Assembly (NCBI GenBank): GCA_902539295.1 | Contig: CACBIM010000016.1 | Span: forward strand, 1 to 40,445 | Direction: 5' to 3' | DNA from: an uncultured SAR116 cluster alpha proteobacterium | Lineage (GTDB): Bacteria; Pseudomonadota; Alphaproteobacteria; Puniceispirillales; GCA-002684695 | DNA length: 40,445 bases | Part shown: positions 1-9,700 of the stretch, piece by piece | Numbering within the stretch: the stretch's first letter is position 1 | Layout of the letters: each line of letters opens with the position of its first letter | Notes under the pieces: generated by a model | What the model was told of the DNA's origin: nothing | Databases searched by the model: none | What the model saw: only the letters and a program-made list of their open reading frames with translations | Translations under genes and position numbers: made by a program

Positions 1-2965
1 ACAGTTTCTAGCACACAGCCAAGCAAAAATTAATGAATCTTTAAACGAGTATGCAGTTAATAAATTCGACGTTGTATCAAATGCCCAAACACTTGGTGTT
101 GCCAACAAGCTATTTGGCAGAAGCACTGGTGAAACAATGACTGAGGTTCTTGAAGCAACTCAATTAGTAACAGTTGAGCATAGAACTAGTTCAAATACAG
201 ACGGTTCTGCAGATGCAGCTGAAAACAGATATGTCGTTTACTCTTATTATGATAAAAGACCTAATCTATCAGTTTATGATTCACTACAAAATGTAGCTAG
301 TGATTCTGGTAATACATTTGAATTTAGTGCAACCGAAAACACTTTAAAAATTTATACTACTGGAACTCCAGCTGGACTTGCAAGCGGTGATAAAATTAGA
401 ATTGCAGGATCACAATCAGCTACCGATCTCAATGCTGCAGACACTGACATTACAAAATTTACGTATATAAATGGGCGTGAATTTACTGTAAGCAGCGTTA
501 ACACAACCGCAACAAGACCTTTTATTCTTGTGAACACTACTGGTTTAACTTTCCCTGATGACGCCTTTTCCTTAAAAAGTAGTGAATTTAGAGTTTTGAG
601 TGATCCCTCAACTAAAGTTGAAGCATACTTTGAAGGTGCTGAAAATGTATTTGAAGATGCAAGAGTTAATTTTAATAGTAAAAAAATTGCTCTTAGAGAA
701 ATTGGCACAACCAATAAGCATGCGTACACTAATTCTCAAATAGCAGGTCATGGTGTTGTTGACACTTCATCAATGACTGGACAAAATTTTACCTTAAGTG
801 GACATGAATTCGCAGTTGGTGATGAAGTAATATATACTGCCTCAGGTTCAGCAAGAGGTAAATCTGGTGGTGTGACCCTTACATCTGGACAAAAATATTA
901 TATAACTGCCGTAGCCACAAATACTTTTCAAATATCTGCATCTAAAGGCGGGACAGCAATTACCATTCCTGGTGATGCTAGTGATGGAAGTGCTAATGAT
1001 ACTTTCATGAAAACAAACAATGTATCTACTGGCGGAATATTCAAAATTAAGAGTACTCACGAATTTGATACGTCTCAAGCCGTAACTGAAACCGCTAAAC
1101 AGGTAACATCTGTTATAACTGCGTCTAACAATATGGTTAATATGACAAATCATGGCTTCGTTACTGGGGATACAGTAACTTACACATCAAGTTCTGCAGC
1201 TGGTGGATTAACAACTGCAACAACATATTATGTAGTTAGGAATGATGACAATAGTTTTTTATTAGCAACAAGCTATGCAAATGCTAAAGCATCTTCTCCA
1301 ACAACAATTTCTATCAGTAGTAATGGTCATGCTGATGATACATTTACACGAACGAGCAGAGATTCAATTGGTGTATTAGGCTTAAATGATTTATCAACAA
1401 CAACAGACTGGGTAGATGAAAAATCACCACCTGTAAAAGTTTCTTATGATAATATAAATCAAAGACTAAACTTTAATGTAGATAGAAATGTATTGGGAAC
1501 TGGAACTGATAGTAACTTTAATAGTTTTGCTATTTACGGTGCATCTACAGCAACCGCTACAAATAACTTAGGTGTACCTACACTAGATGATACAACTGAA
1601 GTACAAATCAAAGGTGGTGAATTTTTTGCAGGTGAAGCATTTGTTGCTGACGGTGAAGAAATTCAGCTAAATGACAAGAGATATGGTATAGGCGTAAATT
1701 ACAATCGTGATACAAAAACTTTTACTTTCAAAAGTGGTACCACTGGTGAAGAAATAAAAGAAAATGGGGCCATCGGTGTTACTTCAGCCCAAAAGGCATC
1801 AAACATTGCAGTTGGAAGATACTCTATTTCAACTACAGATGGATCGGTCATTGATAGTAATGATTACTTCAATGGTGACAACCACCTGATGGGTGTAGGC
1901 ACAACTAAGGGCGATGCTGTTTTCACAGCAGCTGCTGGTTTAGCAGCATCACCGGCACTTGCTACAGGAGCAGTTGCAAAAGAAGATTTGACACAGGTTT
2001 TCAGATTATCTTCAACATTGAATGAAACAACTTTTAACGTTTCTGTGAATGGTGTTAACGGTGTGATCGAAATTCCATCAGGTTTTTACGTAGGCTCAAC
2101 ACTTGCTGAGGCTCTTCAATCAAGAATTAATCAGATTGAGGATCCTAATAGTGGGCAACAAACAGGTGGTGTAACAGTTAAATATAATCCTACCTCAAAT
2201 AACTTTACATTCACAACTGGCACAACTGGCCCAGATTCAACAATTAAAGTTAAAGGGATTTCTAGATTAGGCCTTGCAGATGTTCCATTGGGTGTTGGAA
2301 GTGTGCCTCAAATTTATAACCTTAAGCAAGCAACTGATGCTGCTGGAAACGATTTATTTGTAGATGCAAATGGAGCAGTTACAACCACTCCACCAACAAA
2401 CCAAGTTGATGGCTTCTTCCCTCTTTATATTGATGAAGGAGAACTTACATTTGATAAAACTGGTAAATTATTAAGTCCAAAGAACAAAGTTCACTATGAA
2501 AAGCAGGAAGAAGGATTTTCAATTGATTTGAATATTGATTTTGCTTCTTCAACTCAGTTTGCACAACCTTTCTCAGTTCTTTCGGTGGAGCAGGATGGTT
2601 TTACCTCTGGCCGATTAGACGGTTTGGAAATTGATGCTTCAGGTACTGTTCGTGCAAACTACACAAACGGACAAAATGACCCACTAGGTAAAATGGTTCT
2701 CGCAAACTTTAACAACCAAAACGGTTTGAAACAGATTGGTAACGCAACTTATGTGGAAACAGCAGTTTCTGGCTCAGCGCAGGTTGGTGAAGCTGGTTCC
2801 GAGGGTTTTGGTACAATTTTATCTGGTTCTCTTGAAAGATCAAACGTTGATATAACAGAGGAGCTTGTTAACTTGATTACTGCTCAAAGAAACTTCCAAG
2901 CTTCTGCTAAAGCAATTGAAACTACCACTACTCTAACTCAAACTATTATTAACATTAGAATGTAA
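1..2965 (+). CDS. flgE: Flagellar hook protein FlgE (5'-truncated by the window)
   Basis: Hook subunit, polymerised outside the cell between rod and filament. The reading frame is open from base 2, so the Met at 137 is internal and the true start lies upstream; 987 residues are visible. The C-terminus is typical of FlgE: a Gly-rich LSVEQDG..SGRLDGLEID block, then ..GSLERSNVDITEELVNLITAQRNFQASAKAIET, the C-terminal helix shared by rod and hook axial proteins. Many hook proteins have 400-700 residues, so this one is large. Part of the extra length is two copies of a module with GHEFAVGDEVIY (about 799-1015) and NHGFVTGDTVTY (about 1141-1353) that also occurs in FlgK, FliD and flagellin 4. It is followed 22 bp later by flgF, presumably in one operon. 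Identity is sure from the C-terminus and position; the central region is unusual. Confidence 0.93.
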   Translation, partial: QFLAHSQAKINESLNEYAVNKFDVVSNAQTLGVANKLFGRSTGETMTEVLEATQLVTVEHRTSSNTDGSADAAENRYVVYSYYDKRPNLSVYDSLQNVASDSGNTFEFSATENTLKIYTTGTPAGLASGDKIRIAGSQSATDLNAADTDITKFTYINGREFTVSSVNTTATRPFILVNTTGLTFPDDAFSLKSSEFRVLSDPSTKVEAYFEGAENVFEDARVNFNSKKIALREIGTTNKHAYTNSQIAGHGVVDTSSMTGQNFTLSGHEFAVGDEVIYTASGSARGKSGGVTLTSGQKYYITAVATNTFQISASKGGTAITIPGDASDGSANDTFMKTNNVSTGGIFKIKSTHEFDTSQAVTETAKQVTSVITASNNMVNMTNHGFVTGDTVTYTSSSAAGGLTTATTYYVVRNDDNSFLLATSYANAKASSPTTISISSNGHADDTFTRTSRDSIGVLGLNDLSTTTDWVDEKSPPVKVSYDNINQRLNFNVDRNVLGTGTDSNFNSFAIYGASTATATNNLGVPTLDDTTEVQIKGGEFFAGEAFVADGEEIQLNDKRYGIGVNYNRDTKTFTFKSGTTGEEIKENGAIGVTSAQKASNIAVGRYSISTTDGSVIDSNDYFNGDNHLMGVGTTKGDAVFTAAAGLAASPALATGAVAKEDLTQVFRLSSTLNETTFNVSVNGVNGVIEIPSGFYVGSTLAEALQSRINQIEDPNSGQQTGGVTVKYNPTSNNFTFTTGTTGPDSTIKVKGISRLGLADVPLGVGSVPQIYNLKQATDAAGNDLFVDANGAVTTTPPTNQVDGFFPLYIDEGELTFDKTGKLLSPKNKVHYEKQEEGFSIDLNIDFASSTQFAQPFSVLSVEQDGFTSGRLDGLEIDASGTVRANYTNGQNDPLGKMVLANFNNQNGLKQIGNATYVETAVSGSAQVGEAGSEGFGTILSGSLERSNVDITEELVNLITAQRNFQASAKAIETTTTLTQTIINIRM

Positions 2966-2987
2966 TTCGAAGACAGGGTTGTAAATT

Positions 2988-3743
2988 ATGGATAAAATGA
3001 TACATACAGCATTGAACTCAATGCACATGATTACTCAAAATCAATCTATGAATGCGCAAAACCTGTCTAACTTAAATGTCCCTGGTTACAGAAGAGACTT
3101 AGGTATAGAGTTTGAAACAGCTTATTTAGAAACTCAAGAAGGCATTGATGCTAAAGCATTTGCTACAAGAACAAATGTTGGTGTATTTTCATCAAAGCCA
3201 GGTCATATAAATCCTACTGGAGAGGACCTTGATGTTGCTGTCCAGGGTACAGGTTTCTTTTTCGTGAAGTCAAAAGATGCAACTGGACTTAGCAGAAGAG
3301 GAGATTTTAATGTAAATGCCTCTGGAGTTCTAGTAAATGGCGCAAATGAAATTGTTTTATCAGATGGTTTGGAGCCTATTACAATACCACCTTACAAGAG
3401 CATTTCAGTATCCGAAGATGGTACAATCGTCGTGGAACCATTAGGAGCAGAGCCTGGAACAAGACAAAATGTGGGCATAATAGGAACCACTCTGGCATCT
3501 GGGGAAGAAATTTTTAAAGATAAAGATGGTCTTTTGAAAACGATTAACGGTGGATTACCTGAACCTGATCAATTGGTTATATTAAAACAAAAACATCTCG
3601 AAGGAAGTAATATTAATGCTGTTGAAGAGATGATTGTATCACTTGATCAACAAAGACAATTTGAATTAAACGTTAAATTAATAAAAATCGCAAAAGACAT
3701 AGATGAGGCTGCAAGCAATCTCATGAGAATGCCTAACTCATAA
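2988..3743 (+). CDS. flgF: Flagellar basal-body rod protein FlgF
   Basis: Proximal rod protein of the flagellar axial family, 251 residues, the usual size. The N-terminal axial helix with QNLSNLNVPGYRRD (the ANNLANxxTxGF-like signature) is at about residues 24-37, a D1-like FlgE/F/G core with DVAVQGTGFFFV in the middle, and the C-terminal helix VEEMIVSLDQQRQFELNVKLIK at the end. The GlyPheTyr-type signature is slightly degenerate (NVPGY), as is common in FlgF. The ATG lies 22 bp after flgE. The downstream gap of 90 bp holds a sigma-54 promoter for flgG, so flgF probably belongs to the flgE-side transcript. Confidence 0.93.
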   Translation: MDKMIHTALNSMHMITQNQSMNAQNLSNLNVPGYRRDLGIEFETAYLETQEGIDAKAFATRTNVGVFSSKPGHINPTGEDLDVAVQGTGFFFVKSKDATGLSRRGDFNVNASGVLVNGANEIVLSDGLEPITIPPYKSISVSEDGTIVVEPLGAEPGTRQNVGIIGTTLASGEEIFKDKDGLLKTINGGLPEPDQLVILKQKHLEGSNINAVEEMIVSLDQQRQFELNVKLIKIAKDIDEAASNLMRMPNS

Positions 3744-3780
3744 AGATTTTATTTCTTACAACTTTCCCTTAAGATATTTT

Positions 3781-3796
3781 TGGCACAAGCATTGCT
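3781..3796 (+). promoter_or_regulatory. Sigma-54 promoter of flgG
   Basis: TGGCAC-N5-TTGCT is an excellent -24/-12 match with the correct GG-to-GC spacing. The predicted start is about base 3807, giving a 27-nt leader that contains the strong ribosome site GGAGGA before ATG 3834. It would let flgG-flgH-flgI-flgJ-flgK-flgL be transcribed independently of flgE-flgF. Confidence 0.88.
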
Positions 3797-3833
3797 TATT
3801 TACTCTGTATAATTTTTTTAAACGGAGGAATTT

Positions 3834-4622
3834 ATGTCCACAAATGCAATGCATGTTGCAAAAACAGGTTTGAATGCACAGCAAGTTCGAATGCAAGTTA
3901 TTGCAAATAACTTATCGAACGTTAATACAACAGGTTTTAAAAGAGACAGAGCTAACTTTGAGACACTTTTGTATCAAGTTATTAGAAATAGTGGCGATCA
4001 AACTTCTGCTGAAACAAACTTGAATTCTGCATTTGCAGTGGGTACTGGAACAAGAATAGTAAACTCTGATAAGCTATTTAGTCAGGGTAATATTGTAAGT
4101 ACTGATAATGCACTTGATATCTCTATTGATGGTGGTGGATTTTTTCAAGTCTTAATGCCTGATGGTAGAGTTGGATACACAAGAAATGGTGCTTTTTCTC
4201 GAAATGCTGAAGGATTACTTACAACCTCAAGTGGATACCTTGTTCAGCCAGAAATACAAATACCTCTTGAAGCTACACAAATTAACATTTCAGCTGATGG
4301 AATTGTCAGTGTTCAAGTGCCTGGAGCTGTAGAAGCTGAAGAGATTGGACAAATGCAATTGGCTGACTTTCCTAACAGAAGAGGGCTTCAGCCTATTGGT
4401 GAGTCATTTTTAGTAGAGACACCAGCTAGTGGAGAGGCAGTAATATCTGAGCCTTTTGTCGGTGGCATGGGTAAAGTTGTTCAAGGCGCTCTTGAAAGTT
4501 CAAATGTCAATGTGGTTCAAGAGTTAGTAGATATGATTGAAACTCAAAGAGCATACGAAGTTAATTCGAAAGCAATTTCAGGAGTTGACGATATGCTTCG
4601 ATTTATAAACCAAAATCTTTAA
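3834..4622 (+). CDS. flgG: Flagellar basal-body distal rod protein FlgG
   Basis: Distal rod subunit, 262 residues, matching the family length of about 260. The N-terminal signature VIANNLSNVNTTGFKRDRANFETLLYQ (about residues 22-48) is the classic axial-protein motif. The core contains ALDISIDGGGFFQV, and the C-terminal helix LESSNVNVVQELVDMIETQRAYEVNSKAIS is near-canonical. It has its own sigma-54 promoter. flgA, which often lies next to flgG in alphaproteobacteria, is absent here: flgH follows 11-20 bp later. Confidence 0.97.
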   Translation: MSTNAMHVAKTGLNAQQVRMQVIANNLSNVNTTGFKRDRANFETLLYQVIRNSGDQTSAETNLNSAFAVGTGTRIVNSDKLFSQGNIVSTDNALDISIDGGGFFQVLMPDGRVGYTRNGAFSRNAEGLLTTSSGYLVQPEIQIPLEATQINISADGIVSVQVPGAVEAEEIGQMQLADFPNRRGLQPIGESFLVETPASGEAVISEPFVGGMGKVVQGALESSNVNVVQELVDMIETQRAYEVNSKAISGVDDMLRFINQNL

Positions 4623-4642
4623 TTAAAAACAAGGTGGTGCGA

Positions 4643-5314
4643 ATGACCCGTTCACTTTTAAAATCAATAATCTGTCTTTTTGTTCTAACTGGTTGTGTAA
4701 ACACATACGTAGAAGAGCAAGCCTCACTAGAGTTTGAACCTTTCTATCCGAAACAAGAATATGAACAGCCTAAACGCAATATAAACGGAAGCATTTACGC
4801 TCAAGCTGGAGGCGGTTTGTTTGCTACAGATAGAAGAGCTCAGAATGTTGGTGATATTCTTACGGTTAACTTAAGTGAGCAATTTAGTGCAAAGAAAGCA
4901 CAAAATTCAACTTCTGCGAAAACTGATGCATTTGACTTAACAGTTCCTCTAGGTTTGCAAAGTAATTTAGGCACCCAAGCTGATCTTACAGCAGGAACAA
5001 ATCAGGCCTTTTCAGGTTCAGGAAGTGCTACACAGAGTAATTCTCTTACAGGGAAAATTAGTGTCACTGTTGTAAGACTTTTTGAAAACGGAAATTTAGA
5101 AATTATGGGTCAGAAGAAACTCACACTTAATAATGGAAATGAGTATATTCGACTAAGCGGCGTTATACGGCCAGAAGATATTTCAGCATCCAATGAAGTT
5201 AGTTCAAATAGAATTGCTCATGCATCAATAACTTATACTGGTGCTGGTGATCTTCACGATACCAATCAACCAGGCTGGCTTGGAAAAGCACTGAGGGTTG
5301 TTTCCCCATTTTAG
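4643..5314 (+). CDS. flgH: Flagellar L-ring lipoprotein FlgH
   Basis: Outer-membrane L-ring subunit, 223 residues from the chosen start. I choose ATG 4643 rather than the upstream GTGs because AAGGTGG sits at ideal distance before it. The first residues form a lipoprotein signal with lipobox LTGC (Cys about residue 18). Conserved FlgH features follow: SIYAQAGGGLFATDRRAQNVGDILTV, a Ser/Gly/Thr-rich linker, and LEIMGQKKLTLNNGNEYIRLSGVIRPEDIS. Its presence points to a Gram-negative envelope. Confidence 0.96.
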   Translation: MTRSLLKSIICLFVLTGCVNTYVEEQASLEFEPFYPKQEYEQPKRNINGSIYAQAGGGLFATDRRAQNVGDILTVNLSEQFSAKKAQNSTSAKTDAFDLTVPLGLQSNLGTQADLTAGTNQAFSGSGSATQSNSLTGKISVTVVRLFENGNLEIMGQKKLTLNNGNEYIRLSGVIRPEDISASNEVSSNRIAHASITYTGAGDLHDTNQPGWLGKALRVVSPF

Positions 5315-5323
5315 GAGATTTTA

Positions 5324-6454
5324 ATGATACAAATTAGAAATTTATTTATTCTTTTTTACTTATTAGCATTTGCATTTAGTAACAGTTCTTTTGCAGATAG
5401 ATTAAAAGACTTAACCTCGATTGCAGGGATAAGGTCAAATCAGTTAATAGGTTATGGTCTTGTTGTTGGATTAGCTGGAACTGGTGATGGAAATACACAA
5501 TTAATTCAACAATCTATGAAATCAATGGTTTCCCAACTTGGGCTATCAACTGATTCTGGATCTCTTAATGGTAAAAATGCTGCTTCCGTAATGATAACAG
5601 CAGAGCTTCCTCCGTTTGTAAAACCAGGTCAAAATATAGATATAACAGTTTCAACACTTGGAGCAGCAAAATCATTAAGAGGTGGAACATTATTAATGAC
5701 ACCTCTAAAAGGTGCTGATGGAGAAACATACGCTATAGCACAAGGTAATTTAGTTGTTGGTGGATTTGGAGTTGAAGGTGGCGATGGTTCATCTTTAATT
5801 GTTAATATTCCAACTGTAGGACGCATTCCTAGAGGAGCTACAGTTGAAAAATTTGTAGAAATGCCATTTCTTGAAAAACCTTTTCTTATACTCAATTTAC
5901 ACCAAGGAGATTTCAGCACTGCTACTAAAGTCTCTGAAGCAATCAATGAAATTTTTGGTCCAGATGTATCTGTTCCAATTGATTCTACATCAATTAGAGT
6001 AAGGGCACCCATGGAACCCTCCCAAAAAGTAACTTTTATGAGCTTATTGGAAAATATTGAGTTAGAACCTGCAAGGCCTTCAGCAAAAGTTGTAGTCAAT
6101 GCAAGATCTGGAACTATTGTGATTGGTGGAGATGTTCGCGTTACACCAGCTGCAGTCACACATGGTAGTCTTACTGTTAAAGTCAAGGAAGATATAAACG
6201 TTACTGCAGGCACACAAATCGTTGGCGCTTTAGGTAACCAAGTAGCTGGTGGTGGAGAAGCTGTCCAAAACCCAGATACTGAAATGGAAGTCAATGAAAC
6301 TACAGCTCAAGCCTTTATTTTTGATCCAGGTGTTAAATTATCTTCAATTGTTGATGCAATGAATGCTGTTGGAGCCAGTGCAGCAGATTTAGTTGCTATA
6401 TTAGAAGCACTTAGGGAAGCCGGTGCTCTTAGAGCTGAATTGGTAATTATTTAG
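5324..6454 (+). CDS. flgI: Flagellar P-ring protein FlgI
   Basis: Periplasmic P-ring subunit around the rod, 376 residues, the usual length. A Sec signal peptide ends near ..SNSSFA, followed by the family hallmark [32 protein letters not shown]. The C-terminus [34 protein letters not shown] is also canonical. The ribosome site TAGGAGA overlaps the flgH stop, which implies translational coupling. Confidence 0.97.
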   Translation: MIQIRNLFILFYLLAFAFSNSSFADRLKDLTSIAGIRSNQLIGYGLVVGLAGTGDGNTQLIQQSMKSMVSQLGLSTDSGSLNGKNAASVMITAELPPFVKPGQNIDITVSTLGAAKSLRGGTLLMTPLKGADGETYAIAQGNLVVGGFGVEGGDGSSLIVNIPTVGRIPRGATVEKFVEMPFLEKPFLILNLHQGDFSTATKVSEAINEIFGPDVSVPIDSTSIRVRAPMEPSQKVTFMSLLENIELEPARPSAKVVVNARSGTIVIGGDVRVTPAAVTHGSLTVKVKEDINVTAGTQIVGALGNQVAGGGEAVQNPDTEMEVNETTAQAFIFDPGVKLSSIVDAMNAVGASAADLVAILEALREAGALRAELVII

Positions 6455-6464
6455 GAGGAATAGA

Positions 6465-6785
6465 ATGGATAATTTTATAATTCCTGGATTAGACCCAAAA
6501 ACTTCTTTTGAGATTAGTTCAAATAAAACAAAGAAATTAAATAGTAATGATACAAGTTTAAATGAGGCTGCAGAGAGATTTGAAGCCTTGTTTCTATCTC
6601 AAATATTAAAATCTGCAAGAGCTGCTAAGTTATCAGAAGATGTTCTTGGAAATGATGCGACAGAAACCTACTACGCAATGATGGACAACGAATTAGCAGA
6701 GAAATTATCCAAAGCAGGTAATTTTGGTATTGCAGAGGCTTTAATTAGGCAATTTGGTAAAAATGTTGAGGTAAAAGATAAGTAA
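6465..6785 (+). CDS. flgJ: FlgJ rod-binding domain protein, no muramidase domain
   Basis: Rod-cap/assembly factor of 106 residues that corresponds only to the N-terminal rod-binding half of enterobacterial FlgJ: NEAAERFEALFLSQILKSARAAK (about residues 30-52) and ETYYAMMDNELAEKLSKAGNFGIAEALIRQF. The C-terminal peptidoglycan hydrolase domain is missing, as in alphaproteobacterial FlgJ, so a separate lytic enzyme must open the wall. The ribosome site GGAGGA is strong, and the stop overlaps the flgK start by one base (TAATG). Confidence 0.9.
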   Translation: MDNFIIPGLDPKTSFEISSNKTKKLNSNDTSLNEAAERFEALFLSQILKSARAAKLSEDVLGNDATETYYAMMDNELAEKLSKAGNFGIAEALIRQFGKNVEVKDK

Positions 6786-9700
6786 TGTCTAGTTTATTTG
6801 ACATAGGCAAAAGTGCTGTCCAGTCTTACCGCCAAGCACTCGCGGTTACTGGGCAAAATATCGCCAATGTTAACACTGATGGATATAAAAGGCGTGAAGC
6901 TGATCTAAAAGAAGTTGGCGCTAGTAGCGGAAGCGTAACCTCAACTGGCAATACAGCCGGGTTAGGTGTTCGTGTAGAGGATATTAGAAGGTCTTTCGAC
7001 CAGTTTCTTTTGGATCGCACTAGAAGTTCAATAGCAAATTATGAAAAATTAAAAGCTTACACGGACCAAATGAAGCAACTAGAAGACACTCTTCTTCCAG
7101 GTGAAGCGGATATTGGCAGTTATATTGGTCGTTTTTTTGGTGCTCTTCAAGATGTCGCTTCAAACCCTGGTGATTTAGCACCGAGAACAGTTGCACTTGA
7201 AGAAGGCAAAAGCTTGGCCGGTGCATTTAGAAATTTATCTATTCAACTTACGGATATGCAAAAAAATGGCAAGTCACAAGCTCAAGATACTTGCACAGCA
7301 ATAAACACAATTGTTACACAGCTTGTTGACGTAAATGAAAGACTTTTAGCCTCAAGCTTAGGAAGTTCTCCCAATTCAACCCTTGATCTCAGAGACAGAC
7401 TTCTTGAAGAATTATCAAAACTAACTGATATATCAGTATCGTACAAAGAGCGAAAAGATGTATTAGTCACCATAGGCAAAACAGGCGCAGGTCCAAAAAT
7501 ACTTGAAGGGAGAGATGCAAATAGAATTGGCGTTACTGATACAGGCGGTGTCTTGCAGGTTTTAATGGGTGCAGGAACTACTAATACACCAACTAACCAA
7601 GTAACAGGTGGCATTTTAGGTGGTTTGGTTGATTCATTTGCACTTATTGGTGACACCAACAGAGACATAGATAATCTCGCAGTATTAATCTCAGAAAGTT
7701 TAAACGAACAACATAAACAAGGTCTTACATTAGATGGTAAGCAAGGTGAAAATTTGTTTGTTACTTCCGGAATGACTGTAAGTCCTGGGAGAGCAAACAG
7801 GTCAACTGTTTCTGCGGAAATTATTGTGAGTGATGTTGAAAAACTTCCCAAAGGAACTCTGACTGCAAAGTATAGTGAAGCTCAAAATAGATGGACTTTG
7901 TCTGGTGCTACATTAGAACAGGATATTTTTGGTTCAAATGTTATAAAGGGGCCAGGTTTTAAATTGAATATCCTTGGACAGCCTGTTGACGGAGATGAAT
8001 TAACAACTACACCATTAAGTGGAGCTGCGGCTGGAATGCAGTTTATGCTTAGAAGAGCTCAAGACTTTGCTGCAGCTTCTAAAACATTGGTGAGTGCGAC
8101 TGTTTCTAATAAAGGCACGGCTGATATTACAGCAACTTCAGGTAAAATTGTTTCATCTGACAATCCACCAACAGTTGAAAAGGTTTTTACAAATTCAAAT
8201 TCTCCTTTGACATCAACAAATTTTCTTGGAGATGGAGCTGTAGCAGCAATACCTGCAGGTTCAAAAGAGGCTGATATTCTAAGCTTTAAAACTCAATCAC
8301 AAATGAGTTTCCAGTTGACTGAGACTGAAATTCCAACAACAACTTCAGTAACTTTAGAAGTTAATAGTGTTCAGCATGTATTTGACCTAACATACTCAAG
8401 TGTATTCCCAAAAGCAGGAGCAGATGAAAAATGGAAGTCAAGTAATGAAATTGCAACTGCTTTAAATAGAGGTATTATAAAAAATTCTAGTTCACAAACT
8501 CTCACTGATTTGGGCCTTTACGCATCCGGTTCAGGAGGCAGTATTACTTTTGCCTCCTCAGAAAATGATTTTTCTGGGCAGTCAACAATGTTGTCTGGAG
8601 GAAGTACAATACTAGGAGCGAATAAAGCATCTGCCCTTCCATCTAATGTACAAGTTTTTACGAGGGAAGGACGTCATCTTGCTGGCACACCTTTAACCAA
8701 AGAAGATATTGCTAAGCTTGTTACAAGTGATAATGGTTTTAATGCTGGTGCAAGCTATAGAGCAGATTACTTAAACTTAAGTGGTGATAAAGCGTATAGA
8801 GGGCTATCTATAGAGAGGAATACAGGAGCTGGTGACCATGTCATCACATTGGGAACAAATAATAGTTCTGTCACTGCGAACACATCTGGAATTGGATCCG
8901 CAATAGGTGCTACAATTGCAACTGGAACCAATCATGGATTTGCTGTTGGTGATATAGTTCAATATTTTGCTAATAGTACTTCTCTTACTGGCTTGACAGA
9001 TAAAGCAGTTTATAAAGTTGCATCTATAAACGGCACAACACAGTTCACTTTAACAAAAACGGATGGCACTACGTTAACTTATGGTGGAGGCAATGGCCAC
9101 GCTAATGATAGTTTTAAACTTTATAATGTTAATTCATCTGGTGTAATTCCTTCAAAAACTATTTTTCCTGCAAGCACTGTTAGTGCATACAACGCCAGTA
9201 TTTCTATGTTTGGTGGAGAGAGTGGCAACGTAGATATTCCAGCTGGTTCCTCAGCAGGTTTTACAGCAAAGAAAATTAATACTGATCTTGCGAGCTTAGG
9301 TGTTCAAGCAGAGGCTATTACAAGAGTTGAATTATCAATGGCGGAAATTGGGTCTGTTTCATATGGTGCAACTAGAGTAAACCAAGGTTCAGGATCACCA
9401 ACTATAAGCTTATCATCTACTTACACAAATGGCGCGGCAACTGGTGTAACAGAATTCAAAGTTGGCGATATTATTAAATATGAGGCTGTTGATGACCATG
9501 CAACGCATGGTGGACCTCTAGAGGGATTAACTGAATTTGCAGAGTATGAGGTTGCAAGCGTTTCAGGCAACAGTATCACATTAAAAAATACTGATGGAAC
9601 TTCACTAACTTACGGGAATACTGGCGGTGGGGCAACAGGAGTTACGTCTCATTACGATAGTTTTACTTTAGTCAGAAGAACAGGTACTGTAAGTTTAGAT

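Noticed and set aside
5629-6294. Long - strand frame of 221 residues inside flgI
   Set aside because: Shadow of a strongly conserved gene: no ribosome site and a composition typical of the reverse frame.
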